Shown here in pieces: positions 11,065 to 21,068 of a stretch of 64,000 bases of DNA. This DNA comes from Dendrophyllia cribrosa (Eukaryota; Cnidaria; Anthozoa; Scleractinia; Dendrophylliidae). The translations under genes and the position numbers were made by a program. The DNA is taken from assembly GCA_024195265.1 (NCBI GenBank), contig JAJLRJ010000011.1:21369402-21433401 (forward strand). Reading direction: 5' to 3'. Positions within the stretch are counted from its first letter, which is position 1, and every line of letters begins with the position of its first letter. A model generated the notes under the pieces. It saw only the letters and a list, made by a program, of their open reading frames with translations. It had not been told where the DNA came from and ran no database searches.

Positions 11065-11994
11065 TCAAAATGTTGCCGGGATTGGATTTCTGCGTTTAGG
11101 GCAATACAACATCGGATGATCATTTTGGCATACGCGGCACTTGTGCTGAGCTGAATAATTCTCTTTATCTTTCTCGCAAGCGCAACTACCGGTATAATTC
11201 CACTGCTTGCAGCCACGACTATCTTGACTCCCTTCTTTTTTGTCACGCGAGAATGGAGTGGGCGTTGGCGACACGCGAGAGATAGGGGCTTGGCGTAAAT
11301 CTGAATATTTGAAAAAGGTAGTCGCTCGATCGCGAATTTCTGCTAGGCTGGACCATTCTAGGCGATACAATTCTACCTGCTTGGCAATGTGCGAGTGAAA
11401 TGAGCGTACGCTGCTCCAGGTGTAGCTTATCCCTTTTATCATTAAAAGTTCCAAATGACAGAGCATATGCTTGGTGGCCTCGGGGTCGTATGTTTTTATC
11501 ATAGCTAGATACCCAGCTACGAATTCAGCTAAGTCAAGCTTGTCATACTCAATAATGGTAGACGTACCTGGGGTAAAATCCTGAGGCCAATCAACGGTCT
11601 GCTTCTTTCGCGTAGCAGGCGTAGTGGCAGATGACCCTTGGTCGTTTGAAGGAGATGCTGATGGAGGCTTAGTCTGTTCCGCGGTTTTCAGACGCAGAAG
11701 CTCTAGCTCTAGAGCTAGTTTTTCTCGTTCAGCCTGGACCAGCGAGATCTTTTGAGCTAAGAACTGATCCGGCAAGGTCTGGTTGAGAGAAGATAGTTGT
11801 GGGCTGCGAGCTTGGGCGCCGCTGAGAGGCGTTCCCGACTGTTTGCTGTCCACTGTAGGTAGTGTTGGGTCCACAGCAGACGAAAGAGGAAGAGATGGAA
11901 AACCAAACTCGTACAAATACGCGTCGTCGTCTCGCGTCGATTTTGTTTTTTGAGTAGTGCGGCGTTTGGCACTGACGGGATCTGCGTGAGCCAT
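11065..11994 (-). CDS. gag-like ORF1 of Ngaro-like element
   Basis: A 309-residue protein with a charged, low-complexity N-terminus, a short coiled-coil region (about residues 80-105, LVQAEREKLALELELLRLK) and a C-terminal cysteine/histidine cluster with CKQW, SCAC, CRVCQNDH and LYCPKR motifs. The cluster is compatible with zinc-binding nucleic-acid contact, the expected role of the nucleocapsid part of a gag protein. The first ATG lies just inside repeat A, leaving a very short leader. It is fully open. Identity rests mainly on position and the Cys-rich tail; the central part matches nothing specific that I can name. Confidence 0.75.
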   Translation of the reverse strand: MAHADPVSAKRRTTQKTKSTRDDDAYLYEFGFPSLPLSSAVDPTLPTVDSKQSGTPLSGAQARSPQLSSLNQTLPDQFLAQKISLVQAEREKLALELELLRLKTAEQTKPPSASPSNDQGSSATTPATRKKQTVDWPQDFTPGTSTIIEYDKLDLAEFVAGYLAMIKTYDPEATKHMLCHLELLMIKGISYTWSSVRSFHSHIAKQVELYRLEWSSLAEIRDRATTFFKYSDLRQAPISRVSPTPTPFSRDKKEGSQDSRGCKQWNYTGSCACEKDKENYSAQHKCRVCQNDHPMLYCPKRRNPIPATF

Positions 11995-12008
11995 GATTCG
12001 GGCGCAGT

Positions 12009-12131
12009 TGCGTGTTTGCCCTTGGAAAACGAGCTTATGACTGACTGACTAACAGGAAGCGAAAGCTAGATAAGGCGATGTCACATGATCGAATTCGTAA
12101 TTAGCAAGAATCACTAACGTAATTATTGCAC
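12009..12131 (-). repeat. Ngaro-like split direct repeat A, 5' copy
   Basis: The left terminal repeat of the element in the minus sense; matches 7772-7894 at an offset of 4237 bp. It presumably contains the promoter. Confidence 0.88.
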
Positions 12132-12144
12132 TTTCAGGATTAAT

Positions 12145-12262
12145 GCCAACTTCAATTCACTTTTGTACTAAAACATCAATTGCTTGATTAACCTCCTTTG
12201 TTAATAGCAGTGGCACCTTCCGGCCCCTCTTTCCCTTAATTTCAACCATATCGAGTCTAAAG
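12145..12262 (-). pseudogene. short exon-like remnant interrupted by the Ngaro-like insertion
   Basis: On the minus strand, after a good splice acceptor (a T-rich tract ending TTTCTTTAG at about 12260), there is a frame with VEIKGKRGRKVPLLL and then EVNQAIDVLVQK, followed by a stop (TGA) and VGINPE. The Ngaro-like repeat A begins within 15 bp. The motif reminds me of a family of uncharacterised animal proteins with a GKRGRKVPLLL-like box, but I cannot name a function. It is too short for a confident call, and the in-frame stop suggests decay. Confidence 0.4.
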
Positions 12263-12594
12263 AAAAACAACAACAACAACTAATATATATATATATATAT
12301 AATGCTGTCTGATCAACTGAAGATTTGACTTGGCATTTTATTAACATTGTCACAAGCATCTCTTTATCCTGTCCTCGTAAATACAAACATAAATCATTCA
12401 CAAATAAATGACAAAGCACCTTTTTTTTATAACACCTATATTTCGACCACATGCAGTGACCTTCTTCTCCTTCTTTTAAAAGTGCAATACAGTAACGGTT
12501 TGTCTTCGCTGAGAAGAAGGGATCGATGTGGGTAGCAGAGCTTTGTCATAGATTACTACAGTAAAAATCAAAGAAAAAATTACCATAACTGTAG

Positions 12595-12596
<2 letters not shown>
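12263..12596. other. no gene; small AT microsatellite
   Basis: Non-coding stretch with a CAA run near 12270-12280 and an (AT)n run at about 12283-12302. Nothing else recognised. Confidence 0.5.

Positions 12597-12659
<63 letters not shown>
12597..12659. repeat. (TA)n microsatellite
   Basis: About 31 TA units directly abutting the palindromic element that starts at 12660. A matching TA run sits on the other side of the block at 15729-15773. Confidence 0.95.
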
Positions 12660-12662
<3 letters not shown>

Positions 12663-12906
12663 GGATTTTTGAAAAGGTGGTCAACGAAAATTACAGCAAT
12701 TTCACTACAAATAGCCCAAACAAGGGTTTTTATGACCCCAATCGGCCCGAAAATCACAGTCTTTTTTTCTCTCGCCCACGCAACCTTTCCCATCTTCCCT
12801 CTCTTCTCTGTGATTTTCGGGCTGATTGGGGTCATAAAAACCCTTGTTTGGGCTATTTGTAGTGAAATTGCTGTAATTTTCGTTGACCACCTTTTCAAAA
12901 ATTCAG
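12660..12906. repeat. palindromic foldback MITE, copy 1
   Basis: The two ~100-bp arms are almost perfect reverse complements: the left arm starts CTGGATTTTTGAAAAGGTGG and the right arm ends CCACCTTTTCAAAAATTCAG, separated by a ~48-bp pyrimidine-rich loop (about 12760-12807). No protein is encoded; the open frames through it are by-products of the palindrome. A second full copy is at 15478-15727. Confidence 0.88.
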
Positions 12907-12907
12907 C

Positions 12908-13018
12908 TATATATTTCAAGCAAACGCTGTGGAGTGTTCCAGAAAGCACCGAGGTTGGCCGGAAATGGCTTTTTTGGCACTTTTCCCGATCATTGTCGCC
13001 ATTCTATCGAGATATATA
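12908..13018. repeat. dispersed spacer block next to the palindrome, copy 1
   Basis: A ~90-bp segment around GTGGAGTGTTCCAGAAAGC through TTCTATCGAGATATATAC. Near-identical copies occur at about 15284-15372 and 15390-15478, always next to palindrome sequence, so it belongs to the same repeat family. Confidence 0.8.
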
Positions 13019-13125
13019 CCTGGATTTTTGAAAAGGTGGTCAACGAAAATTACAGCATTTTCACTACAACTAGCCCAAAAAAGTGTTTTTATGACCCCAA
13101 TCAGCCCGAAAATCACAGAGAAGAG
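13019..13125. repeat. single arm of the palindromic MITE
   Basis: Matches the left arm of the palindrome at 12660 (CTGGATTTTTGAAAAGGTGG onward, to the CCGAAAATCACAGAGAAGAG region) but has no right arm. It is either a deleted copy or a template-switch product. Confidence 0.75.
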
Positions 13126-13197
13126 AGGGAAGAGGGAAAGGGAGCGAGGGCGAGGGAAAAAAAGACTAGCAACAGCCTTTAGTTTTTATATGGGGGG

Positions 13198-15055
13198 TTT
13201 TAGAGGTAGTTTTTGAACGACGAAAAAACAAGGCCAAGCATACACACAGCTTTTTGGACCTCAAACACTGAGGTTTCATCCAAATGAGCTAAAAACGTGC
13301 AGGAAACATCCTCAGTATATGTAGATGTAGGAATCCAAAACACGAAAAATGCATCTTTCTGCATTCGGATTTTACGTTGGAATATACGCTGACATTTTGA
13401 CTTCAGAGAACAGAAAAGGCCAGAATACACATAGCTTTTTGGACCTCAAACACTGAGGTTTCATCCAAATGATCTTAAAACGTGCAGGGAACATCCTAAG
13501 TATATGTAGATGTAGGAAACCGAAGCCAAAAAAATGTATCTTTCTGCATTCGGATTTTAGGTGTGAAAATACGATGACATTTTGACTTCAGAGAATAGAA
13601 AAAGCCAGAATACACACAGCTTTTTGGACCTCAAACACTGAGGTTTCATCCAAATGAGCTGAAAACGTGCAGGACACATCCTCAGTATATGTAGATGTAG
13701 GAAACCAGAGCCAAGAAATGTATCTTTCTGCATTCGGATTTTAGGTTTGAAAATACGATGACATTTTGACTTTAGAGAACAGAAAAAGCCAGAATACACA
13801 CAGCTTTTTAGACCTCAAACACTGAGGTTTCATCCAAATGAGCTTAAAACGTGCAGGGAACATCCTCAGTATATGTAGATGTAGGAAACCAGAGCCAAGA
13901 AATGTATCTTTCTGCATTCGGATTTTAGGTGTGAAAATACGATGACATTTTGACTTCAGAGAACAGAAAAAGCCAGAATACACACAGCTTTTTCGACCTC
14001 AAACACTGAGGTTTCATCCAAATGAGCTTAAAACGTGCAGGGAACATCCTCAGTATATGTAGATGTAGGAAACCAGAGCCAAGAAATGTATCTTTCTGCA
14101 TTCGGATTTTAGGTTTGAAAATACGATGACATTTTGACTTCAGAGAACAGAAAAAGCCAGAATACACACAGCTTTTTCGACCTCAAACACTGAGGTTTCA
14201 TCCAAATGAGCTGAAAACGTGCAGGGAACATCCTCAGTATATGTAGATGTAGGAAACCAGAGCCAAAAAATGTATCTTTCTGCATTCGGATTTTAGGTTT
14301 GAAAATACGATGACATTTTGACTTCAGAGAACAGAAAAAGCCAGAATACACACAGCTTTTTGGACCTCAAACACTGAGGTTTCATCCAAATGAGCTGAAA
14401 ACGTGCAGGACACATCCTCAGTATATGTAGATGTAGGAAACCAGAGCCAAAAAATGTATCTTTCTGCATTCGGATTTTAGGTTTGAAAATACGATGACAT
14501 TTTGTCTTCAGAGAACAGAAAAAGCCAGAATACACACAGCTTTTTGGACCTCAAACACTGAGGTTTTATCCAAATGAGCTGAAAACGTGCAGGGCACATC
14601 CTCAGTATATGTAGATGTAGGAAACCAGAGCCAAAAAATGTATCTTTCTGCATTCGGATTTTAGGTTTGAAAATACGATGACATTTTGACTTCAGAGAAC
14701 AGAAAAAGCCAGAATACACACAGCTTTTTGGACCTCAAACACTGAGGTTTCATCCAAATGAGCTGCAAACTTGCACGGAACATCCTTCGTATCTGTAGAT
14801 GTAGTAATCCAAAACCAAAAAATGTATCTTTCTGCATTCGGATTTTAGCTTGGAATATACTATGACATTTTGACTTCAGAGAACAGAAAAAGCCAGAATA
14901 CACACAGCTTTTTGGACCTCAAGCACTGACGTTTCACCCAAATGAGCTGAAAACGTGCAGGGAACATCCTAAGTATATGTCGATGTAGTAATCCAAAACA
15001 GGAAAATGTATCTTTCTGCATTCGGATTTTAGGTTTGAAAATACGATGAAATCCA
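13198..15055. repeat. 184-bp tandem satellite, about 10 units
   Basis: A tandem array with a 184-bp period. Each unit carries AGCTTTTTGGACCTCAAACA, GTGCAGGGAACATCCTCAGT and TCTTTCTGCATTCGGATTTT. Central units are nearly identical and the outermost units are more diverged, the usual pattern of homogenisation by unequal exchange. The repeated ~80-codon open frames (minus strand) have a frame that is not a multiple of the period, so they are not evidence of a gene. The array lies inside a block framed by palindromic MITE copies. Confidence 0.93.
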
Positions 15056-15283
15056 GGAGTCACGGGCGTCATCTTGGATTAACCCTGACGCTAACCCTTG
15101 GCCAAACATTAACTGCCGCTGCGCGCGCCAGTCCAACTTTTACAACAGAGATGGGGTGCGATACCTACAGTGCTTTCACAGAAGATTTCAAATAACGAGG
15201 CCAGTTTTACCTCCTTCCTCCTTTTTGTTTTCATTTTTCGCGTGAAGTCGCAGCTAGATGCACTTTTTTTGCTTTTTGCTTTT
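15056..15283. other. spacer between satellite and second repeat block
   Basis: Unique-looking, locally GC-rich sequence (around 15090-15140) with no coding signal that I recognise. Confidence 0.45.
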
Positions 15284-15478
15284 TCTGTGGAGTGTTCCAG
15301 AAAGCGCTGAGTTTGGCCGGAAATGGCTTTTTGGCACTTTTCCCGATCATTGTCGCCATTCTATCGAGATAATTATTTCAAGCAAACGCTGTGGAGTGTT
15401 CCAGAAAGCGCTGAGTTTGGCCGGAAATGGCTTTTTGGCACTTTTCCTGATCATTGTCGCCATTCTATCGAGATATAT
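15284..15478. repeat. dispersed spacer block, tandem copies 2 and 3
   Basis: Two consecutive copies of the GTGGAGTGTTCCAGAAAGC...TTCTATCGAGATA segment, joined by ATTATTTCAAGCAAACGCT. The second copy leads directly into palindrome copy 2, the same junction as at 13018. Confidence 0.8.
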
Positions 15479-15726
15479 ACCTGGATTTTTGAAAAGGTGG
15501 TCAACGAAAATTACACCAATTTCACTACAAATAGCCCAAACAAGGGTTTTTATGACCCCAATCAGCCCGAAAATCACAGTCTTTTTTTCTCTCGCCCACG
15601 CAACCTTTCCCATCTTCCCTCTCTTCTCTGTGATTTTCGGGCTGATTGGGGTCATAAAAACCCTTGTTTGGGCTATTTGTAGTGAAATTGCTGTAATTTT
15701 CGTTGACCACCTTTTCAAAAATTCAG

Positions 15727-15727
<1 letters not shown>
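15478..15727. repeat. palindromic foldback MITE, copy 2
   Basis: Nearly identical to 12660-12906 (a few differences, such as ACACC for ACAGC in the left arm), with the same pyrimidine-rich loop. It is followed directly by a (TA)n run. Confidence 0.88.

Positions 15728-15728
<1 letters not shown>

Positions 15729-15773
<45 letters not shown>
15729..15773. repeat. (TA)n microsatellite
   Basis: About 22 TA units at the right edge of the palindrome/satellite block. Confidence 0.95.
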
Positions 15774-15774
<1 letters not shown>

Positions 15775-15816
15775 TCTTTTACAAGCACCAACAAGCACCA
15801 ACATGAAAAAAGCAGT

Positions 15817-15891
15817 CTCCATGAATAAATATAAACTATCACAAATGAAGACAAATTGTAAATTTGTGATAGTTTATATTTATTCATGGAG
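15817..15891. repeat. perfect hairpin
   Basis: Two 30-bp perfect inverted arms, CTCCATGAATAAATATAAAC onward (15817-15846) and its complement (15862-15891), around a 15-nt loop. It could be a tiny MITE or a transcribed hairpin; nothing nearby decides. Confidence 0.8.
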
Positions 15892-16545
15892 GTATTGGAC
15901 AAAATTTACAATTTAAGGGCTCAGGGCAAGAACGTCCTAAGTGACTTTTTGCCAACTTTTGCTAAATTTAGATGTTTTAGGTCTCAAAAGCACAATTTTA
16001 TCAATTTTATGACTTGCACAAATTCATACGTGTAGTTGTGTGAAACATACTTTGCAAGCACTTTCACTTTCAATAGCAAAAGGCTCTTATCTTTGGAAAA
16101 AAGAATGCTCACTTATTTCTACACAATTTTTGAGCGCCCTATATCCTTCCACTGTACCATGCAAGTGTACAGTATCTTCTTGAACAAATGTTGAGTCTCC
16201 AAGTTTGAGCTCTGAATAAACTACTTAGCATTTATTTAAGGTTAACAACCAGAATTTTAATGGCAAAAGAGCTCTTGTCTTGGAATGAGTAATGCCATGT
16301 ATTTTTCATAATTTATGACACCCTATATCCTTCCACTGTAACTAAAATTTATTAACCTTAAGGAGACTCAACGTATACTCGATAAAATACCATACATTTG
16401 CATTAACCTGGTTTGCCTTAAGTGACTGATAATTTTTTCCTGTGTGATCGAGGTAGGTTCTGGTGTTGTTACTTGAACAACCAGACAGACTTGTAGCCAC
16501 AATAAAATTTATTTGTACAGGAATTTACAAGCAAAGGAAAAAAGG
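15892..16545. repeat. intron-like tract with degenerate tandem segments
   Basis: Contains two diverged copies of a segment with CCCTATATCCTTCCACTGTA (about 16137 and 16320) preceded by a GCTCTT(A/G)TCTTGGAA motif. The second copy continues to 16425 and matches 23890-24045 on the far side of the BEL/Pao element almost base for base, so the retrotransposon was inserted into this duplicated tract. No coding signal. Confidence 0.7.
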
Positions 16546-16550
16546 GTGAT

Positions 16551-17160
16551 TGTCGCGTACCCAGCGCAGCGGACACGGGATGTTGTGCACTGGAGATCGG
16601 GAAGTGTCAACCACAGTATAGAATTTAACAGCACCAGTTGAGTCAACAGCATTTAATTTGAACACCAACTCGTCTGAATTATTGTACACATGCGGTGAAA
16701 ACTAAAAGGGGAATTACAATGTAGAAGATCAAATAGGGGCTAAGACTAATTACAAAGAAGCGAAATAGAAAGGGAAACGACAACTAAATACAATAGGCCA
16801 AAACTTACGTCTGATCCTGTCTAAAGGGCTAGAGAAACTCCAACGTTGCATAACTCCGAAAAAGATAAAACCACTCCGAAAACTCCAATGTTGCTCCATA
16901 GATCTCCTAGCTCCAACTCCCCAAAACTTAAAGGGGGGTTCTCTGGTAAGGGTACAATTGACGTGTACAGTTGTAAAACCGGTTAAAAAAACAGGAATGG
17001 CTTGCTACGTAATTGATTCAAACTGTGAACAATAGTACATGAAAATAGGAGCGTAAAAACTCGATAAATGAAACAGAACAGAAACGTATCTTATCTAAAT
17101 CAAAACAAAGGCTAAGCTTAATTATGTAATTAAGTTCTCTTTGAATGTTTATTCATCACA
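16551..17160 (-). repeat. BEL/Pao 3' LTR
   Basis: In element orientation it begins TGTGATGAATAAAC and ends GTACGCGACA. It matches 23116-23731 over its whole length with scattered differences. Confidence 0.92.
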
Positions 17161-17170
17161 CTCCTCGCCC
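17161..17170 (-). other. probable polypurine tract of the BEL/Pao element
   Basis: In element orientation the sequence just before the 3' LTR is GGGCGAGGAG, purine-rich with one exception and in the position expected for the plus-strand primer. Confidence 0.5.
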
Positions 17171-17412
17171 AAGGATTCTTATCCTTGCTACTCATATTGT
17201 CTTAGCGTTTACTACTGGTCTGGATCAGGTGTGTCGGTCAGGAGTAGAACTAGCTTCTTAATTGGTCTAAGGTAGGTTTTCCTTTCTCCGTCTCTGACAA
17301 CGTCTACTTTGACTTTCCTCACTCTACCGTCATCGCTCCTCAGGGCTTCCGACACTCGTCCTAGTATCTGTCCGCATGAACTGGCCTGGAGGGGGTCCGG
17401 CTGGGCGTGTCT

Positions 17413-18255
17413 TCATAGTGAGTAACATCGCAGGGGACAGAGGCTGCGGGTCATCGGTGTCGGACGCAGCGCTGCTATCGGCCTGGCGTTCACAATGGCT
17501 ACAACTTCGGCCATCAGGGTCACCAGCAATTCATGTGTAAGCTGACTCTGGCCTAACTCAGCGAACATAGCATCCAATACACGGCGAATCGTGTTAATCT
17601 GCCTCTCCCACGCACCGCCAAAATGTGATGCATGTGGAGGGTTTAACTCCCTCTTGCAACCGCGCCCCGTTACAAACTTTTGTACTTTCTTCTCATCTAA
17701 CTCGAGTGCTGCTGCGTCAAGCTCCGTCTTAGCTCCAACAAAATTTGTACCCCAATCGCATTTGAGGAGTTTGGCATGGCCTCGTTGTGCGAAGAACCTC
17801 CTCAATGCACAGATAAAGGCACTGGAATCCATGGCTTCTAAGACTTCGATGTGAATGGCTCTGCTGCTTAGGCACGTGAACACTAGGCCCCAACGCTTGG
17901 CGTTTACTCCTCCTCCTCTAGTCTTACGTGTTTGCACCGCCCAGGGGCCAAAGACATCAAATCCTACATTGGTGAAGGGGGGGGGGGGGGGGCAGACCTC
18001 GGTCCTGTCTAGCGGGAGGTCGGCCATACGCTGTTCTAGGTGTGGTCCTCTCAGCTTCTTACATAGGATGCAAGCTCCGATAACTTTCGTGACTACGTCA
18101 TGTCCTCCAATAATCCAGAAACCCGCTTGTCTAATTGCACCTCCTGTAATCTGTCTCCCTTGGTGGTGTACTTCATGATGATAGTGTTTAGCTGTTAGCT
18201 GTGACACATAGTGACACTTCGGTAGTACGATCGGGTGTTTCTCATTATACCCCAT
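17413..18255 (-). pseudogene. BEL/Pao integrase segment
   Basis: A 280-codon open frame with the zinc-binding HHCC region (KHYHHEVHHQGRQ then CILCKKL), followed by the catalytic core: aspartate in GFDVFGPW, aspartate in KCDWGTNF, and glutamate in FGGAWERQI, a DDE integrase that joins cDNA to the target. The C-terminal end (ARPIAALRPTPMTRSL) departs from the family; the expected DPQPLSPAMLL continuation lies in another frame, so there is a frameshift near 17455. A run of 16 G on the plus strand (17977-17992) falls in the coding sequence as consecutive prolines and does not break the frame here. Confidence 0.8.
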
Positions 18256-18302
18256 CTGTGCTCTCCTTAATCTGCCTCCGACGCGGAGGATCCCGCGGCT
18301 GT

Positions 18303-18689
18303 CTAGAAATGGATCGAGGCGGTACAGCTGGAGCCTTTGAGAGCCTTCTTGGCGCTACTTTGGATTTCTCTCGGTAGCTCGGGTTCTTTTCTGGTGTCGC
18401 TTAGCAACCCACTGAACGCTTCTCTCTGTGTGCTGCTGATTATGACGTGTAGGGCCTGATCCCATTCCTCAACTGTCGAGGGTCTGAGTTTGCCTTGCGT
18501 ATTTCGCGCTTTACTCTTGAGGTTAACTCTTTCTGCTTTAACGTCTCTCCGGTGTTTGAACTCTCTGACAATGACAATTAGGTTAGCGACTGCTCGCTGC
18601 AGAGACTTTAATGAAGAAAATTTCTTGAACCTCTCTGCTCCAAGGTCTGGTTCTTCCTCTTCGTGCGTATTTACACTGGTGCTGAACAC
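18303..18689 (-). pseudogene. BEL/Pao pol, linker between RNase H and integrase
   Basis: A 128-codon open frame with NLIVIVREFKHRR and VEEWDQALHVIISSTQREAF segments. It overlaps the end of the RT/RNase H frame by about 20 bp in a different frame and leads toward the integrase. This region has no catalytic function that I know of; it corresponds to the poorly conserved linker of BEL/Pao pol. Confidence 0.65.
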
Positions 18690-20179
18690 TGCTTTTCGGA
18701 TTCAGGGTCGGTTGCGCCGAGCGCGAACATTTTATTGGTCAGGAGGGTTCCCTCCAGTTTACGTAGGAATTCGGGACCTACTAGCCAGGTCGTCTCCATT
18801 AGCTTGCTTGAGGGAACTCCTCGCGTTGCTAGGTCTGCTGGGTTCAAATCAGTCTCCACATACCTCCACTGTTCCGGGGCAGACATGCTCCTAATCAGCT
18901 TGACTCGGTTGGCTACATACACATAGAACCGTCGACTCTCGCTGGTAATGTAGCCAAGTACCACTTTCGAATCGGTGTAGTACATCACGTCAGAAATCTT
19001 CAGATCGATTTCATTTACGACTCTTTGGGCTGCTTGAACTGCTAAGACTGCTCTGCACAGTTCTAGACGCGGTATACTCGTCGGATTTAACGGGGCGACT
19101 CTAGCTTGGCCATAGATGAGAGCCATAGACACCTCATTTGCTTCGTTGAACTGGCGAAGGTAGACTGTGGCTCCAATAGTGTCCTGACTTGTGCCGGAAA
19201 AGGCGTGTAGCTCCGATCTAGTCACGCTGCCGAAGTCTTTAGGGCGGTAACAGCGGGGCACGGAAAGGTTCTGCAACTCTACGAGAGGGTCTCTCCAACG
19301 CGTCCACCGATTCATCATCGCGGTAGGGAGGGGGTTGTCCCAGGCTAGGGGGGTATTGTTCTCCTTTGTCCGTTCTCCCATATGAACAAGCTGCTGCAGT
19401 ATTTTTCTCCCTTCGAGCATAGCAGGTACTGCAAGGCCAAGCGGGTCGTACACAGAGTTGAAGATGGACAATACTCCTCTCCTCGTGAATGGCTTCTCCG
19501 GCAAAGATACCTTAAAGGTAAAGGCATCTGTCTCCAGGTCCCAGAATACCCCGAGCGAACGTTGAGCTGGCAAGCTGTCATGGCATAGATCCAGGTCACG
19601 CACATCTTTTGCTCGATCTTCAGCCGGGAAGGCTTCCATGACCTCCACAGAATTAGAAACTACCTTGTGAAGTCCAAGGTTAGCTGTGGCTAGGGTGGCT
19701 TGCGCACTCTTAACCAGGTCTGTCACTCCTTGAGTAGATGAAAGCGAGGTCAAACCATCATCGACGTAAAAGTTACGGCAAATGAACTTTTTGGCCTCCT
19801 CGCCATACTCCCCGCCGTCAATGGCTGTTCTGCGTAGGCCGTAGGTAGCGACCGCGGGACTGGGTCCATTGCCAAATAGGTGTACATTCATCCGATATTC
19901 TATAATAGGCTTTGACGGATCATTACCTTCGAACCATAGGAAACGAAGGAAGTCTCTATGAGGTGGATCAGCACAGAATGAATGAAACATTTGCTCGATG
20001 TCGCACATTACTGCTAAATTCTCCTTGTGAAAGCGCATGAGGACTCCAATGAGGTTGTTCATCAGGTCAGGGCCTGGTAAAAGTACTTTGTTCAATGAAA
20101 CTCCTTCAAACAAGCAACTGGAATCAAATACGACGAGAATGGTGCGCTTTGTATTGTGATAGGTTGCAAAATGCGGCAA
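18671..20179 (-). pseudogene. BEL/Pao reverse transcriptase and RNase H
   Basis: A 502-codon open frame covering most of RT: VVFDSSCLFEGVSLN, the VMCDIEQMFHSF box, FLWFEGNDP, and the active site NFYVDDGLTS near residue 140. RNase H follows, with the SRSELHAFSGTSQDTIGA region, IPRLELCRAVLAVQ, the YYTDSKVVLGYI aspartate and a final NPADLATRGVP. The order and motifs (Peptidase_A17-like pol) are typical of BEL/Pao. The N-terminal part of RT is in the preceding frames at 20248-20709 and beyond, separated by a frame break near 20200. Confidence 0.85.
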
Positions 20180-20247
20180 GTACCAGGAACGGCCGGGAGG
20201 AGGCGGAACTTCTTCACTTGGGATAGGCGAGGCGTGGCCTTTGTCGA

Positions 20248-20709
20248 TTATTTTCCCATAAACTCCAGATAATCCGCTTTCATTTCGGGTTTCCTGGTAA
20301 ATGTCTTGAGAAGCCCTCGTAGGCGCTGCATAGTTTTAACTCGATTGTTCGGCATAGTCTGGCGTTCGTTACAAAACGGTAGGGGCATTTCCCAGTTTCC
20401 CTTTGAGTTCTTGTGTATACCCCTATCCAGTATCTCCAGAAACTTACGGTCCTCGCATGAGAGACTGGGCTCGTTGTCACCCCGTGTCTTCCTAAATATG
20501 TCGTCAGTGGTACGCTCCAAGAGGGGGTCCGTGACCTTGATCTGATTACGGCAAGGTACTAGCTCGTAAACTCTGCTTCCAGTCCCCGGTTCTTTCCCCG
20601 TAACAGTGGACAGGCTGGTGAGGCGAGTGAGGACGTGTGCAGGACCACTGGCGAAGTCAAGGCACATCTGACCGCTGATGGTCCAGCCGAGGCCAGTCGC
20701 TGAGCCCAA
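20248..20709 (-). pseudogene. BEL/Pao pol, protease-RT connecting segment
   Basis: A 153-codon frame that starts GLGWTISGQMCLD, the standard end of the BEL/Pao aspartic-protease-like region, and continues into the N-terminal RT-connecting segment with DRKFLEILDRGI, MPLPF and KTMQRLRGL motifs. It joins the upstream protease frame only through a frameshift near 20700. Confidence 0.75.
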
Positions 20710-21008
20710 AGGGCTCCTTTCGGGCCATTTCTGAACTCCCTGACTTTCAAAAGCTCTGGCGCGTCTCGGCCAAGTAGCAGGTGAATCTTAGCTGCCTCGT
20801 TCATGGGAGGTATTTCGTGCGCTATGGCCTTTGGGTGCGGGAAACTCCTTGCCATGTCTGGGGTAGGGATTTCGCGCTTGTCTTGTGGGATGGTATCGCA
20901 CTCGGTGAGGGTCGGTACGGCGAACTCTGCTCCACTAAGTGAACGTACTGTAATGCCTGCCAGCCTTCGACCATACTTCTCCTCCTTCTCGCCGCTGCAC
21001 GTGGACAA
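20559..21008 (-). pseudogene. BEL/Pao retropepsin-like region, C-terminal part
   Basis: Open frame with IPTPDMARSFPH, IHLLLGRDAPELLKV and FRNGPKGALWAQRL, the conserved back half of the BEL/Pao peptidase domain (DUF1758 type). The catalytic aspartate is not in this frame; it lies at the end of the zinc-knuckle frame at 21069-21479. In-frame stops and frame changes separate the pieces. Confidence 0.75.
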
Positions 21009-21068
21009 GAACTATTTTTCTAAGGGTCCGTCCTCTCCAAGGTCGTCGGCTAGCTCGCTAGTGACGAG

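Larger units (their letters stand above)
7725..12131 (-). mobile_element. Ngaro-like (DIRS order) tyrosine-recombinase retrotransposon
   Basis: In the minus direction the order is: direct repeat A (12131-12009), gag-like ORF, RT/RNase H ORF, tyrosine recombinase ORF, short repeat B (8012-7984), second copy of A (7894-7772), second copy of B (7753-7725). This A-ORFs-B-A-B split direct repeat layout is the hallmark of Ngaro/PAT-like members of the DIRS order, which integrate through a circular intermediate with a tyrosine recombinase instead of an integrase. All three ORFs are open and both A copies look identical by eye over 123 bp, so the insertion is probably young. I see no methyltransferase domain, which argues against DIRS1-type. 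The first ORF begins only ~15 bp inside repeat A. Confidence 0.88.

Noticed and set aside
12476..13216. Overlapping 60-180-codon frames on both strands here and at 15258-15806
   Set aside because: They run through the palindromic MITE and the TA microsatellite; the same peptide appears on both strands because of the palindrome.
13557..15072. Series of near-identical 70-80-codon open frames on the minus strand
   Set aside because: They repeat with a 184-bp satellite period that is not a multiple of three, overlap each other, and have no start context or domain; they are a by-product of the tandem repeat.
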